Source of the DNA: an uncultured Clostridia bacterium
GTDB lineage: Bacteria; Bacillota; Clostridia; Christensenellales; UBA1750
Assembly: GCA_944383925.1 (NCBI GenBank)
Contig: CALWRM010000004.1
Span: forward strand, 1 to 36,895
Direction: 5' to 3'
DNA length: 36,895 nt
The notes below the pieces were generated by a model. That model was given only the letters and a program-made list of their open reading frames with translations, made no database searches and was not told the DNA's origin. Positions 1 through 7,576 of this stretch are shown piece after piece. Each line of letters opens with the position of its first letter. The stretch's first letter is position 1. Both the position numbers and the translations under genes were made by a program.

Positions 1-1381
1 GCGCGGCGGACTCGGCAAGACCCCGCTCCATGGTCCGGATCTGGGCCAGCCAATCCACCTGGCCCAGCGCCATTTGGGCCAGGTGCGGAAACAGCGCCAG
101 CTCCGGCGCCAGCAGCTGCTCCATTTCGGAGGGCATTTGCCCGGGGAAGGCCTCCATCAGCCCGCTGAGCAGGGTTTGGAATTGCTGAATCTCCTGGGTG
201 CTGTCAAAGGCGGGCGCGTTATTGCGTTCCTCGAAGAAGCTCTTGAAGTTGCGCACGCTTTCCGTGGCCTGGGAAAGCTGTAGCTCCGCCGCCTCCAGGG
301 ACTCCTTGCTCTGGCGCAGCTGCGCTTCCGTCTGGGGCTTGGTTTCCTCGTAGAAGACCTTCTCCTGGGCCGAGAGCTCCTCGTCGGCCTGGTTCCATTG
401 CAGCTGGGCCTCGTCCAGCTGCTGTTGGGCGCTTTGCATTTGCTGGCGGAACTGCATCTCCTGCTCCAGCAGCTCCTGCTCCCCGTCCACCAGCTCCTCC
501 AGGGAATCCTGCAGCTCGCTCTTGGCCTCCTCGATCTGCTCGTTGGTATCGGTCTTGGTGCTGTTGAGCTGCTCCTCGTTGAGGAGCACGGCGTTGTCCG
601 CCCGGTATTTGATGTCCTCCAGACGCGAAGCCTCGCGCTCGGCCGCCATCTCCTCCAGCTCGTCCACGGCCTGGTCCACCAGCTCCTCGTAGGCGTCCGA
701 GTAACAGCTCAGCTCCGCCGCGCCGCGCAGCCGGAGGTTAACCTCCGTGTAGACGCTGTGGTCGAAGGCATCCGCGGGCAGGTAGCAGAAGGCGTCCGCA
801 CTGCCCGTGCCCAGGCTGCTGGTACCGCGCTCGGCGGAGATATATAGCGGGCTTTGCACCACGCCCACGATGCGCGCGTTGGTCTCCACCAGCATCTCGC
901 CGTCGCCCTCGTCGAATTGCAGGCTATCGCCCAGGGCAAGACCCAGGCTGTCCAGCACGCTCTGCTCCACCGCGCATTCCCCCGCCTTCTCCGGCAACCT
1001 GCCGGAGACGAGCACGGGCTCGTCCATCTCCACGGTGGACCCAGCGCTCTTAAGGGCGTGGAGCTTGAGCACCATGGAGGAGGTGCCCACAAACACCTGC
1101 GCGTCGGCGGAGTAGCTTGGAAACACACTTTCCACAAAGGGCAGCTTCGCCAGCTCCACCACGTCCTCGCTGGATAGGCCCATGGTGGACAGGATCTGAA
1201 TATCGTGCATCTTCTGCTGGTCGAAATACTCGTCCGCCGTTACCTCCATGTCCGGCCCGGCGCTCTTAATGCCCACGAAAATAGCCACCCCAAGCCCCAC
1301 GATGCAAAGGATGGACAAAAAGCGCGCGATGGATTTGCGTATCTCGCGCAGGGTGTCGGTCAAGAGCGCATTTCTGGACAA
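1..1381 (-). CDS. FtsX/MacB-like ABC transporter permease with long coiled-coil insert (partial, C-terminus beyond the left edge)
   Basis: This gene runs off the window start, so only its first 460 codons are visible. The start is a TTG at 1381, preceded by AAGGAGG at a good distance; the ATG and GTG nearby are out of frame. Residues about 17-38 form one membrane segment. A MacB-type periplasmic core-like extracytoplasmic region follows to about residue 215. A very Glu/Gln-rich coiled coil covers about residues 220-370. Large FtsX-domain permeases of Firmicutes often carry such a helical insert between the first membrane span and the next group. It lies 51 bp after the ATPase gene on the same strand and is probably its membrane partner. 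The likely role is a mechanotransmission-type or export ABC system acting at the cell surface. The substrate is unknown, and the rest of the protein is needed to confirm the FtsX domains. Confidence 0.85.
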   Translation of the reverse strand, partial: MSRNALLTDTLREIRKSIARFLSILCIVGLGVAIFVGIKSAGPDMEVTADEYFDQQKMHDIQILSTMGLSSEDVVELAKLPFVESVFPSYSADAQVFVGTSSMVLKLHALKSAGSTVEMDEPVLVSGRLPEKAGECAVEQSVLDSLGLALGDSLQFDEGDGEMLVETNARIVGVVQSPLYISAERGTSSLGTGSADAFCYLPADAFDHSVYTEVNLRLRGAAELSCYSDAYEELVDQAVDELEEMAAEREASRLEDIKYRADNAVLLNEEQLNSTKTDTNEQIEEAKSELQDSLEELVDGEQELLEQEMQFRQQMQSAQQQLDEAQLQWNQADEELSAQEKVFYEETKPQTEAQLRQSKESLEAAELQLSQATESVRNFKSFFEERNNAPAFDSTQEIQQFQTLLSGLMEAFPGQMPSEMEQLLAPELALFPHLAQMALGQVDWLAQIRTMERGLAESAA

Positions 1382-1432
1382 ATCCGCACCCTCCTTGTTG
1401 GGCCGCTCATTTCTCCGGCATTTGGCGCCTCA

Positions 1433-2137
1433 TCACCATTCGATCTGTTCCACGGGCATCGGGTGCTCGTTGGTCTCGATGCGGTCCACGCCGCCGTTCT
1501 TAAAAAAGATCACCCGGTCGCCCATGGGCGTCAGGGCGGAGTTGTGGGTGATAACCACCACGGTCATCTGCAGCTTGCGGCTGGTGTCCTGCAAGAGCTT
1601 GAGGATCGATTTGCCCGTCACGTAGTCCAGGGCGCCGGTGGGCTCGTCGCAGAGCAGGAGCTTTGGGTTTTTCGCCAGCGCCCTGGCGATGGCCACGCGC
1701 TGCTGTTCGCCGCCGGAAAGCTGGGCGGGGAAGTTGTTCATGCGTTCCTTCAGGCCCACCTCTTCCAGAACGGTCCTTGGGTCCAAGGGGTTTGTGCAAA
1801 TCTGGGTGGCCAGCTCCACGTTTTCCAGGGCGGTGAGGTTCTGCACCAGGTTATAGAACTGAAACACAAAGCCGATATCCAAGCGCCGGTAGGTGATCAC
1901 GGCCTTGGGCGAGAGGGCGGAAATGTCCGTTCCGTCCACGTAGATCTTTCCGGAGGTCACCGAGTCCATGCCGCCCAAGAGGTTGAGCACCGTGGTCTTG
2001 CCGGCGCCCGAGGGGCCCACCACGATGCAAAACTCCCCCTTGTTGATGACGAAGTTCACGTCCTGCACGGCGATGGTCTCCATCTCTCCCGTCCGGTATA
2101 CTTTTTTTACATCCTGCAGCTCGATGAAGCCTGGCAT
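1433..2137 (-). CDS. ABC transporter ATP-binding protein, LolD/MacB type
   Basis: A 234-residue ATPase with a complete set of motifs: Walker [10 protein letters not shown] at residues 41-49, Q-loop Q93, signature LSGGEQQR at 140-147, Walker [13 protein letters not shown] ending at 171, and switch histidine H198. The phrase DEPTGALD and the short single-domain length are typical of the LolD/MacB/FtsE class that pairs with FtsX-like permeases, and such a permease follows 51 bp downstream. The ATG at 2137 has GGACAAGGAGGGACAAG just before it. The frame stays open further upstream into the preceding gene, but the homology begins here ([14 protein letters not shown]). It forms an operon with the C39-like gene, whose stop lies 25 bp upstream. 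It would power the permease from the cytoplasmic face. Confidence 0.93.
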   Translation of the reverse strand: MPGFIELQDVKKVYRTGEMETIAVQDVNFVINKGEFCIVVGPSGAGKTTVLNLLGGMDSVTSGKIYVDGTDISALSPKAVITYRRLDIGFVFQFYNLVQNLTALENVELATQICTNPLDPRTVLEEVGLKERMNNFPAQLSGGEQQRVAIARALAKNPKLLLCDEPTGALDYVTGKSILKLLQDTSRKLQMTVVVITHNSALTPMGDRVIFFKNGGVDRIETNEHPMPVEQIEW

Positions 2138-2162
2138 CTTGTCCCTCCTTGTCCGCCCTGGC

Positions 2163-2777
2163 TCAGCCCTTGTCCACCACCAAGCGCGCCAGCACGTAGA
2201 CCTTCTCCTCCAGGGGCTGTGCCTGGCCGTCGCCGGCCGGGTCCAGCGCGAGGAAGGCGTCCTCCTGGGTGCCGGTGATGACCAGCCAATGCACGTTGCC
2301 ATCGCGCAGCACGCGGCACAGACAGGCCTCGCCCCGGCCGAGGATCTCCCGCACCCGGTCCTCCGCAAAGCTGGTGTAGGACTCGAACACGGCGTTTTCC
2401 AGCCCGGGAACCTCGTCGATGCGTTCCACCTGGTACACGTTGTCCTCATACAATTCCGGCAGGTTCAGCTGCGCGGGATCTACCTGCACGCCCTGGGCGC
2501 CCGCCGCCATGGCCAGGGCGCAGAGCAGGCTGCCCTGCTGGCCGATGGTGTAGCCGGTCTGACCCATTTCCAGCTGCGCATAGGCGGGGTCCTCCATGGA
2601 AAAGAAGGGCGTTTGCACGCTCTCCACCTGTTTTTTCGGGGTCAGATCCGCGCCGTAGCGCCGTATGGTGATGGTGCGATAGGCCCAAATGAACACCCAG
2701 CAAACCACCAGCATCAGCAGCACGCCGCCATACAGGCCGATGCGCTGCCTCCAGATCTTTTTGTTGGTATCGTCCAA
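2163..2777 (-). CDS. Membrane-anchored C39-like (papain-fold) protein, probable catalytic Cys replaced by Ser
   Basis: A 204-residue protein using a TTG start at 2777. The frame stays open to 2879, but a promoter -10 box (2811-2816) lies inside that extension, so the later TTG is preferred. Residues about 14-33 form one membrane anchor; the rest is probably extracytoplasmic. The segment IGQQGSLLCALAM (78-90) followed by VDPAQLN (99-105) and a later HWLVITG (163-169) and DP resembles the C39-like peptidase family, where the first motif normally reads IGxxGC with the nucleophilic Cys. Here that position is Ser83, with a Cys three residues later (Cys86); His163 is kept. It may therefore be an inactive peptide-binding protein or an altered hydrolase. 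It is the first gene of an operon with an ABC ATPase and a FtsX-like permease and may be its extracytoplasmic partner. Confidence 0.75.
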   Translation of the reverse strand: MDDTNKKIWRQRIGLYGGVLLMLVVCWVFIWAYRTITIRRYGADLTPKKQVESVQTPFFSMEDPAYAQLEMGQTGYTIGQQGSLLCALAMAAGAQGVQVDPAQLNLPELYEDNVYQVERIDEVPGLENAVFESYTSFAEDRVREILGRGEACLCRVLRDGNVHWLVITGTQEDAFLALDPAGDGQAQPLEEKVYVLARLVVDKG

Positions 2778-2810
2778 GTCTATCCCCGCCTTTTCTATCA
2801 AATCAAATAA

Positions 2811-2839
2811 AGTATACCATAGCCCTAAATTGTTTGCAT
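2811..2839 (-). promoter_or_regulatory. Extended -10 promoter for the C39-like/ABC operon
   Basis: On the minus strand a TATACT hexamer (2811-2816) is preceded by TGG, giving an extended -10 (TGnTATACT). The -35 position (2834-2839) reads ATGCAA, a weak match. Transcription would start about 25-30 bp before the TTG at 2777. Confidence 0.5.
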
Positions 2840-2863
2840 TAAAGTTAAGTGAATTGTTGCCCG

Positions 2864-2894
2864 CGAATAAGCCCGGCAAAAAAGCGCCATGCTA
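2864..2894 (+). promoter_or_regulatory. Candidate forespore (sigma-G/F-like) promoter for the ger operon
   Basis: CGAATA (2864-2869) and CATGCTA (2888-2894) are separated by 18 bp. This resembles the sigma-G pattern TGAATA-N17/18-CATACTA known from Bacillus, with one mismatch in each box. It sits 45 bp before the gerA start, where a forespore promoter for a germinant receptor would be expected. No vegetative promoter of similar quality is seen on this strand. Confidence 0.45.
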
Positions 2895-2938
2895 AGCTGG
2901 AAACCCGCCTTGTTTCTGAAGATAAGGAGGCGCCCGCG

Positions 2939-4540
2939 TTGAAGCATCCCTTTCGACCCTTCACCAAGCTTTTCCGCTACAACAGGCCAGGCAGGCCCTT
3001 GCAGGTTCCTCCCGCCGACGGTCCGGAAGCCTCTGCGCCGGAGGACAGCCTCTCCCCCCGCATCCAGGATTCCCTGCGCGCGATGAACGCCGTGTTTCAC
3101 TACCCGAAGAACGCGGACTATGTCGTTCGCGAGCTGCTGCTGGGCGAGCGGCGCTGCGCCGTGCTGCACATCGACGGCATGACCAGCCGGACGGACCTGG
3201 AGGATTTCGTGCTCCGGCCCATGCAACAGGCCGCGCCCCTGACGGCCAAGGGCGAGGCGTTGGCCCAGGAGCTGCTGGATCGGGTCCTGCCCACGGGAAC
3301 GGGCAAGACGGAAACGGACCCGCGAAAGATCGCCCAGTTCATCCTCGGCGGCAACTTCGCCGTGCTGCTGGACGGCTGTCCCGAGGCCGTGCTGTGCGAG
3401 ATGCAGGGCTTTTCCAGGCGCGGCGTGGAGCAGCCGGTGACCGAAACGGTCATTATGGGGCCCCACCAGGCCTTTAACGAGAACATGCGCACCAACCTCT
3501 CCCTGCTGCGCCGCATCCTCAAGACCCCCGATCTGGTGGACGAGCTCTTTTACGTGGGCAAGAAGGCCCAAAATCCCTTGGCCATCTGTTACATGGAGTC
3601 CATCGCCAATCCGGCCCTGGTGGAGGAGGTTAAGCGCCGCGTCCAGGGCATCGAGTCGGACGTGGTGTATACCTCCGGCGAGTTGGCGCAGCTCATCGAG
3701 GACAAGACCTTCGCCCTGCTGCCCCAGCTGTTGCTCACCGAGCGGCCGGACAGGGCCGCCTCCTTCCTGATGGACGGCATGGTGCTGCTGGTCTATGACA
3801 ACTCGCCCTACGCCGTTGCCGCGCCCGCCACGCTGGCCGCCTTTCTCCATTCCGGCGAGGATACCTCCCTGCGCTGGCAATACGGCCTGTTTATCCGCCT
3901 CATCCGCACGCTCGGCATGCTGGTGGCGCTGTTTCTGCCCGCGGTGTACAACGCCCTTTTGCTCTATCACCAGGAGCTGCTGCCGGCCGAGCTGCTGACC
4001 TCCCTCCTGGAGGGCCACGCCATGGTCCCCTTTTCGGTGACGGCGGAGCTGCTGCTGATGGAGTTCACCTTCAACCTCATCAACGAGGCTTCCCTGCGCA
4101 TGCCCGGGCACATGGGCTCCACCCTTGGCATCATCGGCGCCCTGGTGTTGGGCCAAGCGGCCGTATCCGCCAACCTGATCAGCCCGGCGCTGATCATCAT
4201 CGTCTCCATCGCCGGGCTTGGCACCTTCGCCCTGCCCAACTACCCGATGTCCATCGCCCTGCGAATCCGCCGCATCTGCTACATCCTGGCCTCGGCCTTT
4301 TTCGGCTTTACGGGCATCGCCGCCCTCGTCACCCTGTTCCTGTTCTGCGACTGTGCCCTCGAGAGCTTCGGCGTGCCCTATTTTGCCCCCTTTGCTCCCA
4401 AGATGCCCCACAATCCGGACCTGTTTTTGCGCCTGCCGCTGTATATGCAGCGCATGACGCCGCCCATGTTCCGCCCCAAGCAGCGCGTCCGCTCCACAGC
4501 GCCCAGGGGCTGGGACCCTCAGGAGGGGAAGCTGCCATGA
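2939..4540 (+). CDS. gerA: Spore germination protein, GerA family (germinant receptor A subunit)
   Basis: A 533-residue member of the GerA/SpoVAF family. The N-terminal half (about 1-300) is the hydrophilic two-lobed domain, with family phrases such as YPKNADYVVRELL, EPVTET-like VEQPVTETVIMGPHQAFNEN and NMRTNLSLLRRIL. The C-terminal half holds about five or six membrane segments and the conserved RMP...LGIIGALVLGQAAV...SPALIIIVSIAGL stretch. The start is a TTG at 2939 with AAGGAGG eight bases upstream; the frame is open to 2849 but has no ribosome binding site there. It is the first of four overlapping or closely spaced genes (stop overlaps the gerB start by 4 bp). In known systems the A, B and C subunits form an inner spore membrane receptor that responds to small-molecule germinants. 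The germinant here cannot be read from sequence. Confidence 0.95.
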   Translation: MKHPFRPFTKLFRYNRPGRPLQVPPADGPEASAPEDSLSPRIQDSLRAMNAVFHYPKNADYVVRELLLGERRCAVLHIDGMTSRTDLEDFVLRPMQQAAPLTAKGEALAQELLDRVLPTGTGKTETDPRKIAQFILGGNFAVLLDGCPEAVLCEMQGFSRRGVEQPVTETVIMGPHQAFNENMRTNLSLLRRILKTPDLVDELFYVGKKAQNPLAICYMESIANPALVEEVKRRVQGIESDVVYTSGELAQLIEDKTFALLPQLLLTERPDRAASFLMDGMVLLVYDNSPYAVAAPATLAAFLHSGEDTSLRWQYGLFIRLIRTLGMLVALFLPAVYNALLLYHQELLPAELLTSLLEGHAMVPFSVTAELLLMEFTFNLINEASLRMPGHMGSTLGIIGALVLGQAAVSANLISPALIIIVSIAGLGTFALPNYPMSIALRIRRICYILASAFFGFTGIAALVTLFLFCDCALESFGVPYFAPFAPKMPHNPDLFLRLPLYMQRMTPPMFRPKQRVRSTAPRGWDPQEGKLP

Positions 4541-5610
4541 ACAACCGCATCGGCGAACACGAGCTGCTGGTGTTGCTCACCGGGCTCTTCATCTCCCAGC
4601 TGCTCATCCCCGGCTCCCTGGCTCCGGTGGACTATGCGGCCAACGCGGCCTGGGTATCCGTGCTGCTCTCCATGGTCCTGGGCCTCGGCTTCGCCCTTAT
4701 CTCCGCGTGGCTGCTTCGAGGCGGAGACTATTTTTCCGCCTGCGACCTGCTTGGCCGGGCGTCCGGCCTGTTCAGCGGCCTGCTTGGCCTGCTGTTCCTT
4801 GTCCTGACGGCCGTCTGTTTCCGCGGCCTGTTGGACACCCTGGAGGCCTACATCCTCTCCCTCACCCCAAGAGCCCTGCTGGCGGGGCTGCTGCTGCTTT
4901 GCCTGCTGCCCGGCTGCTTCTTCGGCTCCGCGCCCATTTCCAGAATGCTCAGCTTTTACGCTCCCTTTGCGTCCCTGCTCTTTCTTGCGGTGCTGCTCCT
5001 GGCCCTTCCCCACAACGCCAAGCTCACCAACCTGTTTCCCCTCTTTGGCGACGGCGCGCGCAGGCTGGCCATCGACGGGAGCATCGGCGCGGTGTCCTAT
5101 CTGTGGCTGTTCGTGCTGCTGATCGAGCGGCGGCGCTGCAAGCGTCCCCTGCGCACGGGGCTGCTTTCCGTGGCGCTGAGCGCCCTGTTCCTTTTCGTTG
5201 GGTATCTATCCTATTCGCTGCTCAACGCGCCCGGCTCCCCCTCGGAAACCAGCGCCCCCTTGCAGCAAATCACCACCTTCAGCGGTTACTGGCGCTTCTT
5301 CCAGCGCACCCAATCCGTCTTCGTGTTCGCCTGGGCGCCCCTGCTGCTTTGCGCAAGCGCGGCCGGCCTATGCTATTGCGGGCGCTGCCTTGGGCACGCC
5401 TTCGGCATGGAGGATCCAAGGCCCCTGTTCCTGCCCCTGGGCGTCGTGCTGCTATGCTTGGCGGCCCCTTCCACGGAGAGAGCCCCAGTCTGGCTGCGCT
5501 TTGTCATCGAGCAAAAGGCCTGGCGCGCCCTTTCTCTTCCTCCCCTGCTGGCGCCTCTGATCGCCTGGTCCCTTCGCCAACGGAAAGCGAGGCGGCAAAC
5601 CCATGCTTAA
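4537..5610 (+). CDS. gerB: Spore germination protein, GerB family (endospore germination permease)
   Basis: A 357-residue, almost wholly hydrophobic protein with about ten membrane segments, the size and layout of GerAB/GerKB subunits of the amino acid/polyamine transporter superfamily. The N-terminus (IGEHELLVLLTGLFISQLLI) and a mid-protein LFPLFGDG fit the family. The ATG at 4537 overlaps the gerA stop as ATGA, which suggests translational coupling. In characterised receptors the B subunit binds the germinant within the membrane. The gene lies between gerA and gerC in the usual A-B-C order, which supports the call more than any single motif. Confidence 0.92.
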   Translation: MNNRIGEHELLVLLTGLFISQLLIPGSLAPVDYAANAAWVSVLLSMVLGLGFALISAWLLRGGDYFSACDLLGRASGLFSGLLGLLFLVLTAVCFRGLLDTLEAYILSLTPRALLAGLLLLCLLPGCFFGSAPISRMLSFYAPFASLLFLAVLLLALPHNAKLTNLFPLFGDGARRLAIDGSIGAVSYLWLFVLLIERRRCKRPLRTGLLSVALSALFLFVGYLSYSLLNAPGSPSETSAPLQQITTFSGYWRFFQRTQSVFVFAWAPLLLCASAAGLCYCGRCLGHAFGMEDPRPLFLPLGVVLLCLAAPSTERAPVWLRFVIEQKAWRALSLPPLLAPLIAWSLRQRKARRQTHA

Positions 5611-6844
5611 GCGCCTGCTGTGTTTCTTGTTGCCATCCCTGCTCGCGCTGTGCCTTTGCGGCGGCTGCCAGGACGCGCGCGCGGCCAGTTCGCAGATCCT
5701 GGCCCTGAACGTGGGCCTGGACGTGGGCGAAAGCCGGGCCATCCGCCTGACCGTTCAGCTTCCCGAGGTGGGCAGTTCCGGTTCGGGAGGCGGGGGCGGC
5801 TCCGACAACCCCAGCGGCTCCGACACGCCCTCGCGGGTGGATCAAAGCCTGGTGCAAAACGGCTATGTGCTCACCCAGGTGGAGGGCGACACCGTGGCCG
5901 ACTGCCTGACCATGCTCACCACCGCCCTGCCCCGCGAGGTCACCTTTCTGCACATTCGCGGGCTCTACTTCTCCGAGAGCTTTGCGCGCAGCGGCCTGCT
6001 GTTTCAGTCCCTGACCGCCCTGCTACAGCCAAGGCTCACCAGGCCCGGGGCCACGGTGTACCTTTGCCTGGGCAAGGCCGAGGACGTGCTCAAGGCCCAA
6101 ACCCCCTTCCTGGGCACGCGGCTATCCAAATCCCAGGATTCCCGTCAACAGGAGCTGCAATCCATCTCCGTCGTGCCCGACGCCCTGCTGGTGGAGGTGT
6201 ACAACCGCCTTCTGGGCCAAGGCGCGGACGCGGTGGCCGTGTTGGCGGCGGTCAACAACGGCAACGCCATGGAAGCCTCCCTTGGCGGCGGCGAGCAGCC
6301 CGCCGATTACCTGGCGGGGGAGCTGCCCTACAACAGCATCAGCCCGGTGAGCTATTTCGGCTCGGCGGTGTTTCGGGGGGCGCAGCCCGCGCTGTTCCTG
6401 ACCGGATATGAAACCCAGCTGATGAACCTATGCCTTGGCAACTTCCAGCAAGGCACCATCGAGGTGCGGGACGAGAGCGCGGGCCGGTCCCTGTCGCTGC
6501 ACCAGAACAAGGCGCCCAGCATTTCCGTGGACCTGGACGGCGAGACGCCGCTGGTGCGCATCCGTCTGGAGTTGGAGGCCAGCGCCTATGTCAACACCCA
6601 GCTGGAGGATCCCCAGCTGTTGCGGCAACGGGCCGAGGCCCTGCTGACGGAGGACCTCACCCAACTGCTGTTGCGGCTTCAACAGGCCGGCTGCGACCCC
6701 TTGGACCTGGAAGGCCACGCCCGCATGCACGCCCTGACCAACCGCCAATGGCAGCAGATGGAATGGGATCTGGCCTATCCTTCCGCCTGCTTCTCCGTGC
6801 AGGTCCAGCTCACCCTGCGCGCAAACGCCGCGACCATCCCTTAA
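5603..6844 (+). CDS. gerC: Spore germination lipoprotein, Ger(x)C family
   Basis: A 413-residue protein with a lipoprotein signal: basic start, hydrophobic core and a lipobox-like LCGGC with Cys22 as the acylated residue. GerC proteins are anchored to the outer face of the inner spore membrane. The C-terminal third (SAYVNTQLEDPQLLRQRAEALL and a stretch ending TNRQWQQMEWDL) resembles the conserved C-terminal domain, in which long helices are followed by VQVQLTLR. The start overlaps the end of gerB by 8 bp. An unusual Gly/Ser/Asp-rich run at residues 57-77 interrupts the N-terminal domain and looks like a flexible linker. The early motif LNVGLDVGESRAIRLTVQLP matches the first strands of domain 1, so the linker is an insertion rather than a fusion. 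Confidence 0.9.
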   Translation: MLKRLLCFLLPSLLALCLCGGCQDARAASSQILALNVGLDVGESRAIRLTVQLPEVGSSGSGGGGGSDNPSGSDTPSRVDQSLVQNGYVLTQVEGDTVADCLTMLTTALPREVTFLHIRGLYFSESFARSGLLFQSLTALLQPRLTRPGATVYLCLGKAEDVLKAQTPFLGTRLSKSQDSRQQELQSISVVPDALLVEVYNRLLGQGADAVAVLAAVNNGNAMEASLGGGEQPADYLAGELPYNSISPVSYFGSAVFRGAQPALFLTGYETQLMNLCLGNFQQGTIEVRDESAGRSLSLHQNKAPSISVDLDGETPLVRIRLELEASAYVNTQLEDPQLLRQRAEALLTEDLTQLLLRLQQAGCDPLDLEGHARMHALTNRQWQQMEWDLAYPSACFSVQVQLTLRANAATIP

Positions 6845-6861
6845 GCCCAGGAGGCGAAACC

Positions 6862-7020
6862 ATGGCCCTCTTTCTCTGCCTGCTTTGGCTCTGCTCCCTG
6901 CCCTATCTGTTCGGCTACCTGGCCAGGCGGCCCCAGGGCCTGGGCGCCCGCCTAGGCCCGCTCGCCGTGCAGGCCCTGGCCTTGGGCGCCCTGCTCTATC
7001 TTTGGCCCTACCTGCCCTAG
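6862..7020 (+). CDS. Small membrane protein (52 residues) closing the ger operon
   Basis: A short ORF 17 bp after gerC with a clear ribosome binding site (AGGAGG, eight bases before the ATG). It encodes two hydrophobic helices (about 3-20 and 32-49) separated by a basic, Gly-rich turn (ARRPQGLGAR). The codon use and GC pattern match the genes before it, and it is in the same transcription unit. Some germinant receptor operons carry an extra small D subunit with two membrane spans (GerD-like D-subunits of gerK/gerU type operons). This could be such a subunit, but I do not recognise a specific family from sequence. Confidence 0.7.
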   Translation: MALFLCLLWLCSLPYLFGYLARRPQGLGARLGPLAVQALALGALLYLWPYLP

Positions 7021-7071
7021 GCCCGCGCGGCTCTTTCCCCCCTTTCCGTTGCCGCCAACTCGGCCTGGAGG

Positions 7072-7467
7072 TTACCTGGACGGCTCCCTGCTTCGCTCGA
7101 TCACATAGGCCGGCAAGCCCCTGGAGCAGCCGTTTTTTTCGTAAAAGCCCTCCGCCCCCGGTTGCGCTCCGAAGTAGAGCAGGGTGGGCGTGTGCTCCTT
7201 CGCCAGCCGAAGGAGCCCGCTGCCGATGCCGCGGCCCTGGTACTGCGGAAGCACCAGCAGCTCCGTGATGGTTCCAAAGTAATAGCCGTCCGTCAGGATC
7301 CGCAAACAGCCCACCAGCCTGCCGCCGTCGCGGGCCGTTAGGTTCAAGGTCCTGGATAGCGCCTGTTCCGTGCGCCCAAGGTCGTAATCGCCCTCCCAAA
7401 CCTGGTTGACAAGCTCCAGAAACGAGCGGGCGTCCAGCTGGCCATCGCCAACCGTATACTGAATCAT
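7072..7467 (-). CDS. GNAT family N-acetyltransferase
   Basis: A 131-residue single-domain acyltransferase. Motif A, the acetyl-CoA pyrophosphate loop, reads QYQGRGIG at residues 75-82 after a typical beta-strand ITELLVLP. The C-terminal LYFGAQPGAEGFYEKNGC is the usual motif B region with an A..FY.K.GF-like ending. The ATG at 7467 is preceded by AGAGGTG; an ATG four bases upstream is out of frame. It lies downstream of the amidohydrolase gene, separated from it by a strong terminator (7529-7566), so it may be transcribed separately. It converges with the ger operon. The substrate (small molecule or protein amine) cannot be read. Nearness to polyamine import genes is suggestive only. Confidence 0.88.
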   Translation of the reverse strand: MIQYTVGDGQLDARSFLELVNQVWEGDYDLGRTEQALSRTLNLTARDGGRLVGCLRILTDGYYFGTITELLVLPQYQGRGIGSGLLRLAKEHTPTLLYFGAQPGAEGFYEKNGCSRGLPAYVIERSREPSR

Positions 7468-7528
7468 CCATCGCACCTCTTTTCTCGCTTTTACCTTTTC
7501 CTGCGACAAGACGCAGGCTTCCGCCTGC

Positions 7529-7566
7529 AAAAGCGGGCCGCCCCCAAGGCCATGGGGGCGGCCCGC
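7529..7566 (-). terminator. Rho-independent terminator after the amidohydrolase gene
   Basis: A perfect 14-bp inverted repeat (7533-7546 with 7553-7566, GCGGGCCGCCCCCA arms, 6-base loop) is followed on the minus strand by TTTT. It begins 11 bp after the amidohydrolase stop. Confidence 0.85.
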
Positions 7567-7576
7567 CGCATCTTTT

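Noticed and set aside
1205..2278. Long plus-strand open frame across the ABC ATPase and permease genes
   Set aside because: It mirrors two recognised minus-strand genes and has a His/Val/Gly-rich shadow composition.
2825..4411. A 528-codon open frame on the minus strand opposite gerA
   Set aside because: Low-complexity Gly/Gln/His/Glu composition, no ribosome binding site, and it lies wholly opposite a clearly homologous gene; a high-GC shadow.
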